Assembly: GCA_035772735.1 (NCBI GenBank)
Contig: JASDFA010000006.1
Coordinates: 70,882,001 to 70,946,000 of the forward strand
Length of the DNA: 64,000 bases
Reading direction: 5' to 3'
Origin: Datura wrightii
Taxonomy: Eukaryota; Streptophyta; Magnoliopsida; Solanales; Solanaceae
Shown: positions 10,779 through 22,719 of the stretch, piece by piece
Numbering within the stretch: the stretch's first letter is position 1
How the letters are laid out: every line of letters begins with the position of its first letter
The notes under the pieces: model-generated
Told to the model about the DNA's origin: nothing
Databases searched by the model: none
Seen by the model: the letters and a program-made list of their open reading frames with translations, nothing else
Position numbers and translations under genes: made by a program

Positions 10779-13310
10779 TGTCACCCCTACCTTGGGAGGC
10801 GTAACTAGAACCTGATGCCACACAGGACCTTGAGCTGACCTAGCTGGAGTTATACACCTCTGGTACATACCAGCAACACCTAATCAAGAAGACAATTAAG
10901 TATATCTTAGTTCAAACATACACCTAGGCTGACAAGGCCGCAATACACCCACATGCGCAGATAATCAGCTGACCCAACAGTTCATAATAATTATAACATC
11001 CTATGCGGCTGACAATACCACCATGTCGTCTAAATCAGATAAATATGAAAGGTAAGCATATGCACATATGTATAGGCCATCAAGGCTGCCAACCGACAAG
11101 AAAACCAGGACAACATGGCCAACAACGAATGTCTACAAAATCCGTATTCTACAAGCTTCTAAAGAGTAAGTCATTGGCGGGACAGGGCTCCAACCTACCC
11201 AAAAACTATACAACAAAAGACAAACCAACCTCAAATGTATGGCAACCTCGAAAGAAGGGAGCTGACCACTCTGTTGAGTCTGAATGGCTACTAAGGAGGT
11301 CTCGAAACCTGTCTGTCAAAACTTGCAGACAAGTATGCAGCGGCCCATGCATGGGCATCGGTACAACATGTACCGAGTATATAAGGAAATAACACTCAAT
11401 TGAACTAAAGCTGGCAGAGGAACCGAAAGTAATCAGCAGTGAGAGTTAGAAATTAACCTGTAGGATCTCACAAATATGTACTGTAAACTAACAAGTAATA
11501 TTCAAACAAGAACCTAACATGGCCCCATAAGTCTGAAAGATACAAACAACACAAAATAACCTACTTAGGCCCCCATAAGCCCTAGCAAGTAGAAGTCAAC
11601 CTTTATACCCCTACAGGTACCACTGTAGCCTCGCAGGCAAGCTGTAGACTAGAGCATACTCGGCTTTTGAGATTGTATCGGAGCCTTCTGGGCTCCTATA
11701 ACTGTATCTAAGCCTTCTGGGCTCTTGTAACTGCACTCCGAGCACACAAGGCTCTACTGAGGGTTAGTAACACCACGATGGGCATACAGAAAGTCCATAA
11801 GTGAACAGACTTCGATATGACTCTACATGCCTCAATCCGGTCTTTTCAGATATCATATAGCTCATGTAAGCAACTTGTAGAGCCATAGGCAAGTACACTT
11901 ATGTTTATCCCTTCTAGGCAACATGTATGTGTGCATCTACATGAGTAGCTAGAGGTGTTGGCCGAATGTTTGACAGCTGATAAGATCTCTATTCAAGGTA
12001 TTACATAACCTATCATATTATTAGTAGTTAAGGTGATTTTCTAAGTGACCTATATGACAAGCTATAAGTCACATGAAGCTATGCGGTCCTTGACAATAAG
12101 TATTTCATCATGCAACATACCACCCATTTCATTAGGCAACCATGGTGCCACTAACTCAAAGGTAAGACTACAATATTAAGATTCTAACCTTGTAGGCGTC
12201 AAGGTACGCCAATGGCCTATAGGCGAGCTTTATCAGGTATAGGTGTCGTGAACAGGAAGTTATGTTGTCAAGATATGCCTCATGCTCCTTAATTTAGCAA
12301 TACATGCTCAACGGCTAACCACAAGCCTCTACGGCCTCTGGAAGGAAGCAACATATTACTAGTCAATCCACGCGACAACAACGCAGATAGATAACTCTAT
12401 GCCACTTCTAATGGGAGGCGAAGCTAGACATGGCCAATCCTGACAAGGATACTTTACATTAAATAATAGATTCATCTTGCAGCAGCTAACCACAACAAAC
12501 AAACCATAAATACTACTATGAAAGGCACAAATTGTATCGACTATATGACAAGAGAAACTTGCCGAAGGAGGTTTAGCATTAACATACCTTATAGGTAACT
12601 CGATAGCTCCACCTTCCTCAACCAAATTCTCCAACAATATTCACAATACAAATACGTAACATTTTACCATCTTGAAGTCACCTAAAACAGTCCATATATC
12701 AAACAAATGAAGAAGAGTTCCGATATTGGTAGTTGATTGATATATATATGGCAAAACTTCCAATTTTAATGGTAGTAATGGGTGTAGAAGTCCCTAATTT
12801 CCCTTAGATGGATGAACCACAAATAGATGACAAAAACACCCTATTCCCTTGGAGAAACCTCATCAAAATTGCAACTATCGACATCCACTTGAGTTTGAGG
12901 AATTTCCCAACAATTACTACAGGATCACAACTTTAATTGGTGTTGGAGGCTTGGATAGCGACCTCAAAATTTGGAAATAAGATATCCAATGGATAGCCCT
13001 CAAAGAGCTCGAGAATTTTTTTAAAAAATGAGTTGTGAGTCAAAAGTTATTTAAATAAGAGTGAGCACCGCCATGTTGGCCAGGGTTAGGCGCGGCGCGC
13101 TGCTAATCGCACCTGCCAATGCACACGTCGTGCAACCCAGTGCGCCAGTGTGCGTGCACAACATGCAGCCCTATGAGCCTGCTTGTGCTCTTCGCCCCTC
13201 CTCTATGCGCTAGCGCGAGTGGGGCTCCCTACCAACGTGTGCCTGCGTGTGCGGCTCTCTAGCTGATGTGCTGTCGTTCGACACCCATGGCCGACTTTTC
13301 TCAGGTAACC
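10779..13310 (-). repeat. 5' LTR of the truncated gypsy element
   Basis: The inner end is clear: minus strand ...TAGGGGTGACA at 10779, next to the primer site. The R-U5 part (10779-11400) is recognisably related to both arms of the palindromic element at 49707-54124 (shared GGGACAGGGCTCCAACCTACC and CCTTGGGAGGC). A TATA-like stretch TTATTTAAATAAC lies at about 13044-13056 on the minus strand. The outer end near 13310 (GGTTACCTGAG against the expected TGTTAC) is inferred from the U3 length of the relatives and could be off by tens of bases. Confidence 0.65.
13075..13290 (-). repeat. GC-rich palindrome block upstream of a TATA-like box
   Basis: A sharply GC-rich island in AT-rich surroundings contains GGCGCGGCGCGC, GCGCTAGCGCGAG, ACACGTCGTGC and similar short symmetric words. 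It lies directly upstream (minus strand) of the TATA-like stretch at 13044-13056, the position taken by the palindrome blocks of the other LTRs. It could instead belong to the plus-oriented LTR fragment that starts at 13311. Confidence 0.5.
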
Positions 13311-14180
13311 TTACTTTCTTTTTTTTCCACTTTATGAGAAATATTAAAATGAAAAATTAGCCCGTATAATATATTTGATCAGTAGGCTTATCAGCATCCT
13401 TTCATGGGGTGTTTCACTCATATTATTGTAAGTATTCATCATGACTTCAAATATTATGTGACTTTTTCTTTAAACATGAGCGGCTAATTTATTTAGCTAG
13501 GGTTGTGGGAACCATGATGGATTAATAGAAGCAGGCAAAATAAAATAGTGATTCTTGAATGGTGAATTGAGTGGATTGTTATTCTCTTCATTTTAATTAG
13601 TTTTAGCGGTTGCAAACGCTGAAATGTACTTGTAACATCAACTTGCTTGACCAAAGAGGTTGAAGTTAGAAAAAGTGAATAACAATGAAAATTTGAGGCT
13701 ACTAATCCTCATCTAATTAACTTGAGCTCTATTAGAGGATAGTTAATACAAGACATATGACGAGGAAAAAATATGAACACCTAAAGTTCGAGAGAATTTA
13801 GAGTAGAATTTATTTATGTAGGTCGAGAGACATTAGGTGAACTCAATTGTCAATCTTACATAAAATTCACTAGGATAGATCACTAATAAAATAAGCCTAC
13901 TACATTATGAAATCATGGGGAACATAGTCCTAGTTTCTTTTCATAAATTTGATAACAAAAAACCCTTTGCTTAAAATAACTTTTTCTTTTATTGCAAGTC
14001 CCCTTCCAAAATATTGATTACTGGTTGATTAACTCACTAGTAACATATTATTTTTTACCTATTTCCTGTGGGATCGACCCCAACCTAGTTAGGTTACTAT
14101 ATTTGACTGTGACCGATTTATACTTCATTACGAGGTGCGATTTGAGAGTGATCAGATTCCAAGCAATTAAACTCAGAAAG
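13311..14180 (+). repeat. LTR fragment (R-U5) of an Athila-type family
   Basis: The reverse complement of 13480-14180 aligns by eye with 33358-34020, the solo LTR inserted in element D. Shared words include GGGATCGACCCCAACC/GGTCGATCCCACAAGG and the CTCATGTTTA-GCGGCTAA region. The U3 part is missing or replaced on the left, and on the right the fragment abuts copia sequence at about 14185 with no visible target duplication. Confidence 0.65.
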
Positions 14181-14289
14181 TAACTCTAAGGTAAAGTTTC
14201 ATTGAGTCACAACCAATCATCCCCACTCACAAACAAGCTCCATACCCAAAAAAATTATATGCCGATCCTAAATCTTTACTCTTGAATCC

Positions 14290-14560
14290 ACAATCCAAAA
14301 ATATTTGATATTAGAAATCTCATGTGTGTCGTTACTCATGAGCAAAATGTCATCAACATACACAGCAAGGATGATAACAGGATTCTCAAAACGCTTGAAA
14401 AATCAAGAATAGTCATTGAGTGTGGAAGTGAATCCCTTAGTCTTCAAAGTAGAAGAAAGTCTGGCGTACCATTAACGAGAGGCCTGTTTGAGGCCATACA
14501 GAAATCTCCGAAGCCGACAAACATGAGATGAAGAAGGAGAAGCCATTCCAAGTGGAAACT
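14290..14560 (-). pseudogene. Copia reverse transcriptase fragment
   Basis: The minus strand reads KQASR, WYARLSSTLKTKGFTSTLNDY and then VIILAVYVDDILLMSND. The YVDD catalytic box (about 14340-14375) is intact, but a stop lies between KQASR and WYARL and another before the FFKRF segment. Upstream RT sequence is scattered up to about 15300. After the box the homology fades and ends at about 14190. Confidence 0.8.
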
Positions 14561-15578
14561 AACATCCAATTGAGAGAGAGTCCAGTTTCTTTTGACCGCA
14601 ATAGTAAGAATTCAATGAATGGCGTTCATCTTAACCATGGGAAAAAAGTCTCGATATAATCCACACCCGATCTTTGTGTTTTACCTCGAATAATAAATTG
14701 TTCTTTGAGTCTTTCTAAAGTTCTGTCAGATGAAAGATTAACTTTTTATACCCATTTTCAGGGCTATTCTTTCTTTCCAATGAAAAGCAATACAGTTTCC
14801 CAGGTGTGAGTGGATTCTAAAGCACTAAATTCTTGATTCGTTGCAGACTTCCACTCAGGGTGTAACACTACTTGTCAAAAAGAGAGGGTTCATTTCTCTG
14901 CAAAATGAGGTAATAAGCTCTCCATTTTGTATGGGTAAAGTAGTAAAAGAAAATCAGAAAGAAATTTAGGTGCAATATGCTCCCTTTGTTACCTGTGTGG
15001 TACCTGACTTGATGTTGAGGATAACACTTTAGCTGTTCGATTGTAGTAGTGCTCACAAATGGTTCAAATATATAGGAACTAGGAGAGGGAGAAGGGGGAG
15101 CTGGAGAAGAGGGAACATAACGGTCACTAAGAATGGGAGAGAATGAAGAAGGAGAAGTAGGGTAGGGGAGAGGTCAAGGGATGGAGGGTGAGAATTGGGA
15201 GGGAAATACACAAGTAAATAACAAGTGGGATATGTGGGACTAAGCTGAGGGAATGAAGCAGGGAAAATGGTTGTAATTGGGGAGGAATAGGAAAAAGGGA
15301 ATGTGTGTTCAATGAACTAACATTCCCAGAGACAAACGCCTAATTATTTTTGAGATTTAAGATCTTGTAGCCCTTTTTGCCAAAAGGATATCCTAGAGGA
15401 AATCCAAGAATAGCTCTAGGTGCTATCTTGTCCCTAAGTCTAGTCAGAGTAGAACTAACATACAGACAGCCAAAAGGTCTCAAATATGTATGGTTTGGAG
15501 ATTTCCCAAAAAGAACCTTCTAAAGGGATTCGCTGTGACGCACCCTGGATGGAAATCTATTGATCAAGTGAGTAGTTG

Positions 15579-15905
15579 TTAATAGGCAATCCCCCAAAAC
15601 TTCTTAGGTGCATGAGATTGTAACAAAAGTTCCCTACAAGTCTTTAGGAGATGTCTATACTTATTCTCGACTACTCCATTTTGTTGTTGGGTTCCATACA
15701 TGTGGTCTGATAGAGTATGTCTTGGGAGAAAAAAAGCTTTAGGTAATTCCTGCGAAATAAGCTCATAAGCATAATCAGACCTAACTGCTTTAACCTTTGT
15801 AGAAATTTGTCCCTCAATTAGAGCAAAAAAAGATTTCAAAGTAGGGAATGAATTGGACTTGGAACTAAGTAAGAATGTTAAAGCACTTCTGAAAAATTCA
15901 CCCAT
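15579..15905 (-). pseudogene. Copia integrase core fragment
   Basis: A 108-residue piece contains VKAVRSDYAYELIS and then TQQQNGVVENKYRHLLKTCR with PKKFWGIAY. This is the second half of the copia integrase core: the second aspartate lies in VRSD and the glutamate in GVVENKYRHLL, where canonical copies read GVVERKHRHLL. The first part of the core lies upstream in broken frames. Confidence 0.82.
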
Positions 15906-16030
15906 TATAGTTAGAAAATATTTCTCCTCTTTATAGTTGGAACCTTTTAAGATCCCCTACTATCAATGTGTATTAGATTAAAGAATTTGTTAGTAGTAAT
16001 TGAATTGACAGGAAATGGGAGTTTAGAGTG

Positions 16031-16243
16031 TCAAATCATTGGATAAACATCACAAGGGAGCTGCTCTTTCCCTATAGAAGCAACTGAAATATTTCTAATG
16101 TGTTTCATTGAAGCATAGGGCAAATGGCCCGTTCTAAAATCCCACAATTTATGTAAAGCATGTACATTGTGAATTGAAGCATTTTTATTGATGTTTGAAT
16201 TTGCAGGAAAAACATGACTCAAAAGACTATAACTCTGGCTCAA
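16031..16243 (-). pseudogene. Copia GAG-pre-integrase domain fragment
   Basis: The piece reads ALHKLWDFRTGHLPYASMKHI and ends with LPCDVYPMI. This is the zinc-binding pre-integrase region, where canonical copies have LWHxRLGHxxxxxMxxI and then CxxC. The first histidine and one cysteine are changed or shifted, so the finger is defective. Confidence 0.72.
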
Positions 16244-16386
16244 CAGGAAAATTAGTTGAACAACTGGACTGGGCTCTAGAACTAGACATAGGACTTGGAA
16301 TCAAAGAAACTGCAGTATTGAATTGTTACGAGGTAATATCAATCTCTGAAGTATTACTCCTCAATACATAGAGTCCAGCACTCGCA

Positions 16387-16690
16387 TCACCAAAAACTTG
16401 ATTTCCCTTCAATGAAAGGACCTATATTGTACAATAATTTAGAGAAAATGAGTGTACAGGCAACTTGATCACAAAACCTATAAACTAATTGAAGTATATG
16501 TTTAAATATAGGCACAAAAAGAACATTATGCAACTCCAATTCTGGGTTTAAATAAAAACTCCCTACACATGTAACCTTAACTTTGATAGAATTGGGTAAA
16601 GTTACTAAGACAGCAGAATGAAGATACATTATATTGTGCAGAAAACCTTTTGTCAAAGGTCATGTATTGGGTTTCACCAGAGTCAATGAT
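16387..16690 (-). pseudogene. Copia protease fragment
   Basis: At about 16640-16690 the minus strand reads IIDSGETQYMTFDKR, with the active-site DSG at 16676-16684. A frameshift follows, and the ORF 16387-16656 continues the domain (IKVKVTCVGSFYLNPELELHNVLFVP). The protease would process the copia polyprotein; this copy is broken. Confidence 0.75.
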
Positions 16691-17339
16691 CCAAAATCTA
16701 TTAATAGCTTTACAAAAGAAAGACGCAAAAAAATTTCCATTACCTCAGGGTTCATAATGAGAGAAAAAGGAAGTGAAAAGATGACAAGCAGATGTTGTAC
16801 CAGCTAGGTTTGCACTATTAACAGATTCATAATTAGTATCTTCGGATATTTCACCCTATAAAGTATGAAACAACTGAGCCAACTTTCCGCATTGCTCTTT
16901 AGTAAACCTTTAGCTATTAATGAGGCCTGAAAGTGTATTCCTAGGTGCAATTATCTCTTTGAATGCACTGCACTTACACATTGATTGGCAGAATTTTCCT
17001 TATTCTACCTATTATTAGTATTGTTAAATTTATAGTGTGGTGGATAAACCAAAATCTTGTAACAGTCATCCTTTGCATAATTTATTTTCTTGTAATATCT
17101 ACAGTAGAGATCACTTTTCTTTTCCTCTGTATCATTATTCTAATATGATCCTTTAGATTCCACATTCCTCTTTTGTGAGTTCCATCTCTGGCTAGTTAGT
17201 ATGAAAGTGGAAGCATCAGTAGAGATTTAATTACTAGAGTATATCTGCCTTTGTGTTTCTTCATGCAAAATAATAGAATATGCCTGAGCTGATTTAGGTT
17301 AGGGCTTCATCATGAGTATATTTCCATTTATTTCATTAT

Positions 17340-17900
17340 ATCTATCATTAAGATCCATGAAAAATTGAAATTACTTTTGATCTTCATTCATTCTTCGGTA
17401 ATGAGTCTTTGCTCCAATTTGCACACACAAGTGGATGTCAATAAAGTGTTGAGCTCCCTCATTTGATGCCAGATCCTCTTTAGTTTGTTTAAATAGCTAG
17501 CCACATCATGTTACCCTTATGTTATGTTGTTCAACTCCCTTTGAAGCTGAAATAGTCTTGTTCTATCGGCCTGCCCTTACCTATCCTTAAGCTCTTTCCG
17601 CAGTTTAATTGTTATTTATGAGTATATTATACTCTCTGTAATATCTTTGCTCAAATAGTTGAGCAACCAAAAGAGAACCATATCATTACATCTTGTCCAT
17701 TGAACTATCAAATTTGATCCTTCTTGGTATGGTGCAGATACCATTAATGAATCCAAGTTTATTCTTGGTTGGCAAAGCAATCAACACTCCATTTTTCTAG
17801 TTACCAAAACTAGTTCCATCAAAACTAGTATTGATCAGATTCATATAGGGGAGTCTGATGGATTCACGAAAAAAGGGCAAGAGGAATTGATCTTCTCAAC
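17340..17900 (-). pseudogene. Copia gag, decayed
   Basis: No long frame survives. Minus-strand translation near 17720-17850 reads NLINTSFDGTSFGN, then a stop, then LIALPTKNKLGFING, the start of the copia Gag domain (canonical ...W...L..KNKLGFI.G). Further pieces downstream resemble the gag polyprotein region. The stop falls where a tryptophan is expected. Confidence 0.65.
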
Positions 17901-18129
17901 AATAGGCTTAGTTGTTGTTTCTTCTCCTATTGTTGATAGTTTGACAAGCACAAAGAGATTCAAAAGAAAGGACAAAAATAGAAGGAAAACTTTAGAGAAA
18001 AATGGATACCTCAAGATAATACTCGAAAAAATAAAGAAAACTAAGAGATTTATTGTGTAACACCCCGAAACTTTCCTAAACCAGACTCATACCTTGCAAG
18101 AAAAATTCAAAAGAAAATCAAAAAAGTTG

Positions 18130-18720
18130 CCTCAGAACGATTGAAACAATGAGTCGTGGTTAGCTCCAATGACTCGTTGTGTCAGTCGTGGTCAGCAATG
18201 CTTGGTCCTTCTAGAACTTATGGGACAAGGAACAACTCGTTGTGAGAACCAATGAGTCATTCTGTCATTCATTGGTTCCCCGGCTTAGAACACATTTTTC
18301 AGGACCCCAGGACTCAACCAATTATTCTTCATCAGAAACAATGACTCGTGGTGTGAGTCATTGGTTGAGAGTCCCAGAAACCCTCCTCAACAACAACGAG
18401 TGATAGCAATGACCCATTGTACCATTCAACGAGTTGTTGTCATCACCCGTCGTGCCAAGTTAGGGATTTTTAAAAATGTTCCAGTGAAGGTAACAACTGG
18501 ACACAACAACCCATTGAGTCCACCAACGAGTCATTGTGTTGCCCGTTGTCAGACCTTTCAGATTTTCTCGTCCAGTGACCACGGGAGGAACCAACGACCT
18601 ATTGGTTCATCCAATGAGTCGTGGTGTCTCCCATTTCCAAATAAAGTGACCCAGAACCCATACAGTAGGACCAACGAGTCATAGTCTCAACCAACGACTC
18701 GTTGAGTGACCCGTTGGTCA
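18130..18720 (+). repeat. U3 palindrome block of LTR A (CAACGAGTCGTTG type)
   Basis: Some 590 bp are filled with imperfect copies of a symmetric word, such as CAACGAGTTGTTG, CAACGACTCGTTG, CAACTCGTTGTG and CAATGACTCGTGG. The block ends shortly before the anchor TCCCTAAACTACATTATTTT at 18784-18803. The ORF at 18361-18684 is a chance frame here. Confidence 0.78.
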
Positions 18721-19347
18721 CCTGTTAGGATGTTTTCCAGATTTTTATTCTAGAGATATTTTTGTAATTTTTCACCTATTTAGTCCCTAAACTACATTAT
18801 TTTAAGCATATTTTCAAGAATTTAGAGGGGTTAAACGGTTCTCCTCCCTCATTCCCCACTTAAATTTTTAGAATAACGATCGTAGAACCCAGGTTATTCC
18901 TCTCAAGAAAGAACTGTGGCTCTTTGTCAGTTGCAAAAATTCAAGATTTCTTCTCCAGGGATTTCTTATATAGGTATGTGGAAATTCAACAAGGGAATTG
19001 TTCTTCCCTTGTGTCCCCAAAACCTTTCTCTATTTCTTCTGTTAGTTACAGCCTTATGGATTCGAAACGTAGAAAGTTTTCAAAAAAATTTCTTTAAGAA
19101 TTCAAGTGGAATATTATTCATGATATTAACTACTTATTTATTCACTACTTCTAGAAATTTTGAAACTTGTATCTAGTGGAATAATTTAGCCCTAGCCTCT
19201 AAGTTTGGTAAAAAATCTTGCTGGTTGGATTAGTTTTCCCTATAGCTTGATTTTATTAGTTTTGGGATTCACATATTGTTAGTTTATGTTGAAATCTCAG
19301 TCAGATGCATGTTAGTCCAGTCTCAGTCAGACTATTAGCATACTCAA

Positions 19348-20821
19348 TGTTCGGTGTCTGTTGTTCGGGTTGGTATTAAATATTATCAACCGACACGCAA
19401 GTGCACGTGGTCAAACAAGTAATAAAGTGGCTAAGTAGCCAAGTATCGATCCAAGGAGGCTGCTCTAGATATGTAAAACTGCCTAGTTTACTATATCTCT
19501 ATTCTATTCCTAACTATGTTAACAACAATCCAACCAAAAGTTGAGTGAGTTTTTGTTTCTAAACTATTTATATACTACAATTAATAACAACTATTTACTT
19601 TTGAATTTAGACAATGGATATGCACATGCCAAGGTTAAGAACGAGTAATGAACTTGATAATCATGATAATTTGGTCATCCTCTTCTTCATGTTGCTAGCC
19701 AAGAACGTTTGCCTAGAAATTAAAACTTTCGTATTTAATTTCACTTTAGAATCATAAACCATCCGTCTACATTTCTGTGATCAAATGCATTTATGACCTA
19801 GCACTACAATTCCGGTTCCTAAATTGACTAATACGGCTTTCAAGTATATTTCTATCAAGAAAGCACATCAAAACCCAATTTTCCCAAATCAAGTTAAGAA
19901 CAATACCCTATTAATTCACAACTTTCCAATTTCGTGCTCTCTCGAGTGAAATTGGACTTTTTAGATATACATTAATGGTGGCCAATCAATAATGTAGTAA
20001 CCACAAGAATTAATAGAACAACATGCAAGAAGAAGAAGAAACCATATCAATTATCACCAAAATTCATTACACAAGTTCAAAACCTCAGCAAAGAAGGGAA
20101 TTAGCCACTCATTCTTGGATTAATCATCCTAAAATGAGTGTAAATCATGCATACAATTGAAGGAAAGAAGAAAGGAAGAGAAGAAAACTCTTAGCTTTTC
20201 TATTCTTCAACTGCCACAAACCCACGTTCCTGCTCTCCACTTCTGAACTCAGTCTAAAAACTAAAAACTAAAAACTTTTTTAAAAATAAACCTAAGTGTG
20301 CTATTTATACTAGTGGGAAAGTTTTCCCGGAATAACAAGCAACGTGTCACGGAGGCCAACGCGGAGCACTGACTCTGTGACACGGCGTGGACGCGGACCC
20401 TCTCTGGAAATTGCAGGGTCCGGATAATTGGCCTCAACGTGGCACGGAGGCCATCGCGGAGGCCTATCTCCGTGCCACGGAACTGACGCGCAGGCACACT
20501 GGAAATTGCCTAATTAATTCCTGCCCAGGCAGTGTGCTACCGCGATGGCAGCGTGGCACGGCTCCATCGCGGAGCCAGTGTAAAATGTGCCATCCAAGGT
20601 CTTTTCCACGCTCGCATCCAAGTCCAACTCCGACATAGTTCCAACACGCATTTTAGCTCCTAAAAATCACATTATCCTGCAAAACAAATGCTAATCATGT
20701 TGGTTAGTATAAATTCGCATTTTATTACCAAATACATGATATTATATACACATTGCACAACAAACAAGGTAAAAATGATACGTTTGAGTATCACTTGGGC
20801 ATATAAATCTGCCCAAGATCA
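19348..20821 (-). repeat. 3' LTR of the Athila-like element
   Basis: 1474 bp. On the minus strand it starts TGATCTTGGGCAG at 20821 and ends ACACCGAACA at 19348. A TATA box GTATAAATAG lies at 20301-20310 (minus). Upstream of it are two hairpins with perfect or near-perfect 12-bp stems. A 'tcgatccaaggagg' word near 19450 is common to this LTR type. Confidence 0.93.
20342..20600 (-). promoter_or_regulatory. U3 hairpin block upstream of LTR TATA box (3' LTR copy)
   Basis: The hairpin CGTGGCACGGAG (20438-20449) pairs with CTCCGTGCCACG (20468-20479) across an 18-nt loop. A second, at 20343-20384, has the same geometry with one mismatch (CTCTGTGACACG). A further stem CCGCGATGG/CCATCGCGG lies near 20540-20575. 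The block ends about 35 bp upstream of the TATA box on the minus strand. A regulatory role is inferred from position. Confidence 0.7.
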
Positions 20822-20836
20822 CTTACCCCACACTTA
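20822..20836 (-). other. Polypurine tract of the Athila-like element
   Basis: The minus strand reads TAAGTGTGGGGTAAG directly before the 3' LTR, the plus-strand DNA primer typical of Athila-like elements. Just upstream a TTGTTCG-TCCT-CGAACAA hairpin (20842-20859) flanks it. Confidence 0.75.
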
Positions 20837-20859
20837 AATCCTTGTTCGTCCTCGAACAA

Positions 20860-22719
20860 CACATACACAACTCATACAAATTACATCCCAACCTTCGTCA
20901 CTATGGTGCAACATTTTACGCTACGGTCATACCGATTATTCAATTCTTGCAAATCATCAAGAAAACATGCTTGGTCGTACAAGACAATGACCTTAATACA
21001 TCGAGGCTTCCTAAACTTTTAAGAATTGATTCTTGATATCGGCAAACTCATGCAAATCAACTAATCAAGAAATTCGACACGAAAATCAATCTTTCATCAA
21101 GCATGTACCCTCACAACTCGAGAGAAACTTCCCCTTTTATGTTCGTGCAGCACACAAACATGCAAGTAGGGGCATATAAAAATTAATTTCACTCTCTCTC
21201 CCAAAAGAATTCACATGCATCATGTCATGACCCATAGGCTTGCCCTTAGTGTATTACTCCACTAATATAAAGAAATGCAATGTAGGATCAAATAGGACTT
21301 TTAATGGGTTGTAACTGGGCTATGGATCTAGTATATATATATATTGGATTAGCCAATAATAGTCGCTAGCATCCTTAAGCGCCTTTTCAACTCATTCCCA
21401 TCGACTCATGGACATTGTTCCTCTCTTTTCTCTTTTTCTCCCATTCATGCTGGTTTACTTTCATACAGCCCATTTCATCAGGCACACTTGACACAAAACA
21501 GAGGGTTTTCATGTACCCTCACTATCATTTAATTACAACTAGTGCCTCTTCAACATCATCTTTTCTTTCCTCACTTTGCTTTTCTTTTCTTTTCACTCTT
21601 TAACACTTTGGGAGACATTTTCTGTTCTTTGTAAGCGCTTAAGAGCTTCTTATAGACTTTAAGGCTAATGAAAAGAAGGAATAAAGCTTAGTTCATACAA
21701 TTCTGGACAAAAGAAAGAAATCGGCTAAAGGCTCAACGGGCTGACTAGGGTATACAACATATAAAAAGGTAGAATTTGACAAGAAAAAAATGGAAACTAA
21801 CGGTTAAAACAAAGAAATGCCTACATCCTTTCCGACACTACACCTCCTTCATTTCATTTTGTATACACGCCAGGCAAGTTCTAGACAATTCACAATGACA
21901 TGGAATAGCAAAACCTCACTCACACTTCATGCACATGCTCGAATCAAGATGCATTCACAGACTCTTTAATTAGTCAATTACATGAATTCAAGATTAAGCC
22001 TCAATCATAATGAACCAAATTCTATAGCCTAGGTAACTCAACATATTTACAAAATTGCATGCTTTCAAACGAATCATTTTCACATTTTGAACATCAATTA
22101 CAACACGCAACGAAATTTTAGCAACCATAAGCAACTACAATTTATTGATGCAATCCACCAAAGAAACTAAAAACAAAACATCTACTCCTATCGACTACAT
22201 TTCCCTTAAGACGGTCGTCATCCATCCATCATAGGGAACGGTCACTAACTATGACATCGGTTCAATGGGACTATTCTCGGTAAAAGAACCGAAAACAAAC
22301 TCCGAGAAACCCAAAAATAAAACTTCAAAATTTTTGCAACACATCAATCATTTCGATAGAAAATATTTACAAAATATTTTGATAAGTGCAAAATCTTTTC
22401 GCAAAAATTTTGAAAAATATCGATCATATCGATAAAGAAAAAAAATATTTACAAAATTTACAAAATATTTACAAAGGCAACCATAACTTTCAAAAACACA
22501 CATCATTAGCCACAAACAAATATATACACATAAATCACAAATCAGTTCACAACAATAGGGAAAGCACAGACATACATAAACGTCAAGGAACAATTATACA
22601 GCAAATTTAGAGCCAATGACCCAGCACCTAACTACTCCCCACCCCACACTTAAATTGAACACTGTCCCCAGTGTTCACAACAATACAAAGCACAACATAT
22701 GGGTGGTGGAACTCCCTGC
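20860..22719 (-). other. Long non-coding 3' region after the third ORF
   Basis: About 1.9 kb between the stop of the third ORF and the polypurine tract holds only short, chance frames, AT-rich sequence and a few simple repeats ((TA)5 near 21335). Just after the ORF stop, 22634-22665 reads as CCCCACACTTAAATTG and CTGTCCCCAGTG, and similar words follow the decayed homologous ORF at about 7225-7260. I see no gene here. Confidence 0.6.

Larger units (their letters stand above)
14185..18055 (-). mobile_element. Ty1/copia element, internal region, decayed
   Basis: Minus-strand order gag, protease, GAG-pre-integrase, integrase and reverse transcriptase is Ty1/copia (integrase before RT). The 5' LTR continues at 32789-32979 on the far side of solo LTR A. 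Removing A and one target copy restores TTTCTCAACA next to the leader. The element is truncated at about 14185 inside the region after the RT catalytic box, so RNase H and the 3' LTR are missing. Confidence 0.83.

Noticed and set aside
18130..18720. CRISPR-like array
   Set aside because: The repeats are short, irregular, degenerate palindromes without constant repeat length or unique spacers, in a eukaryotic LTR.
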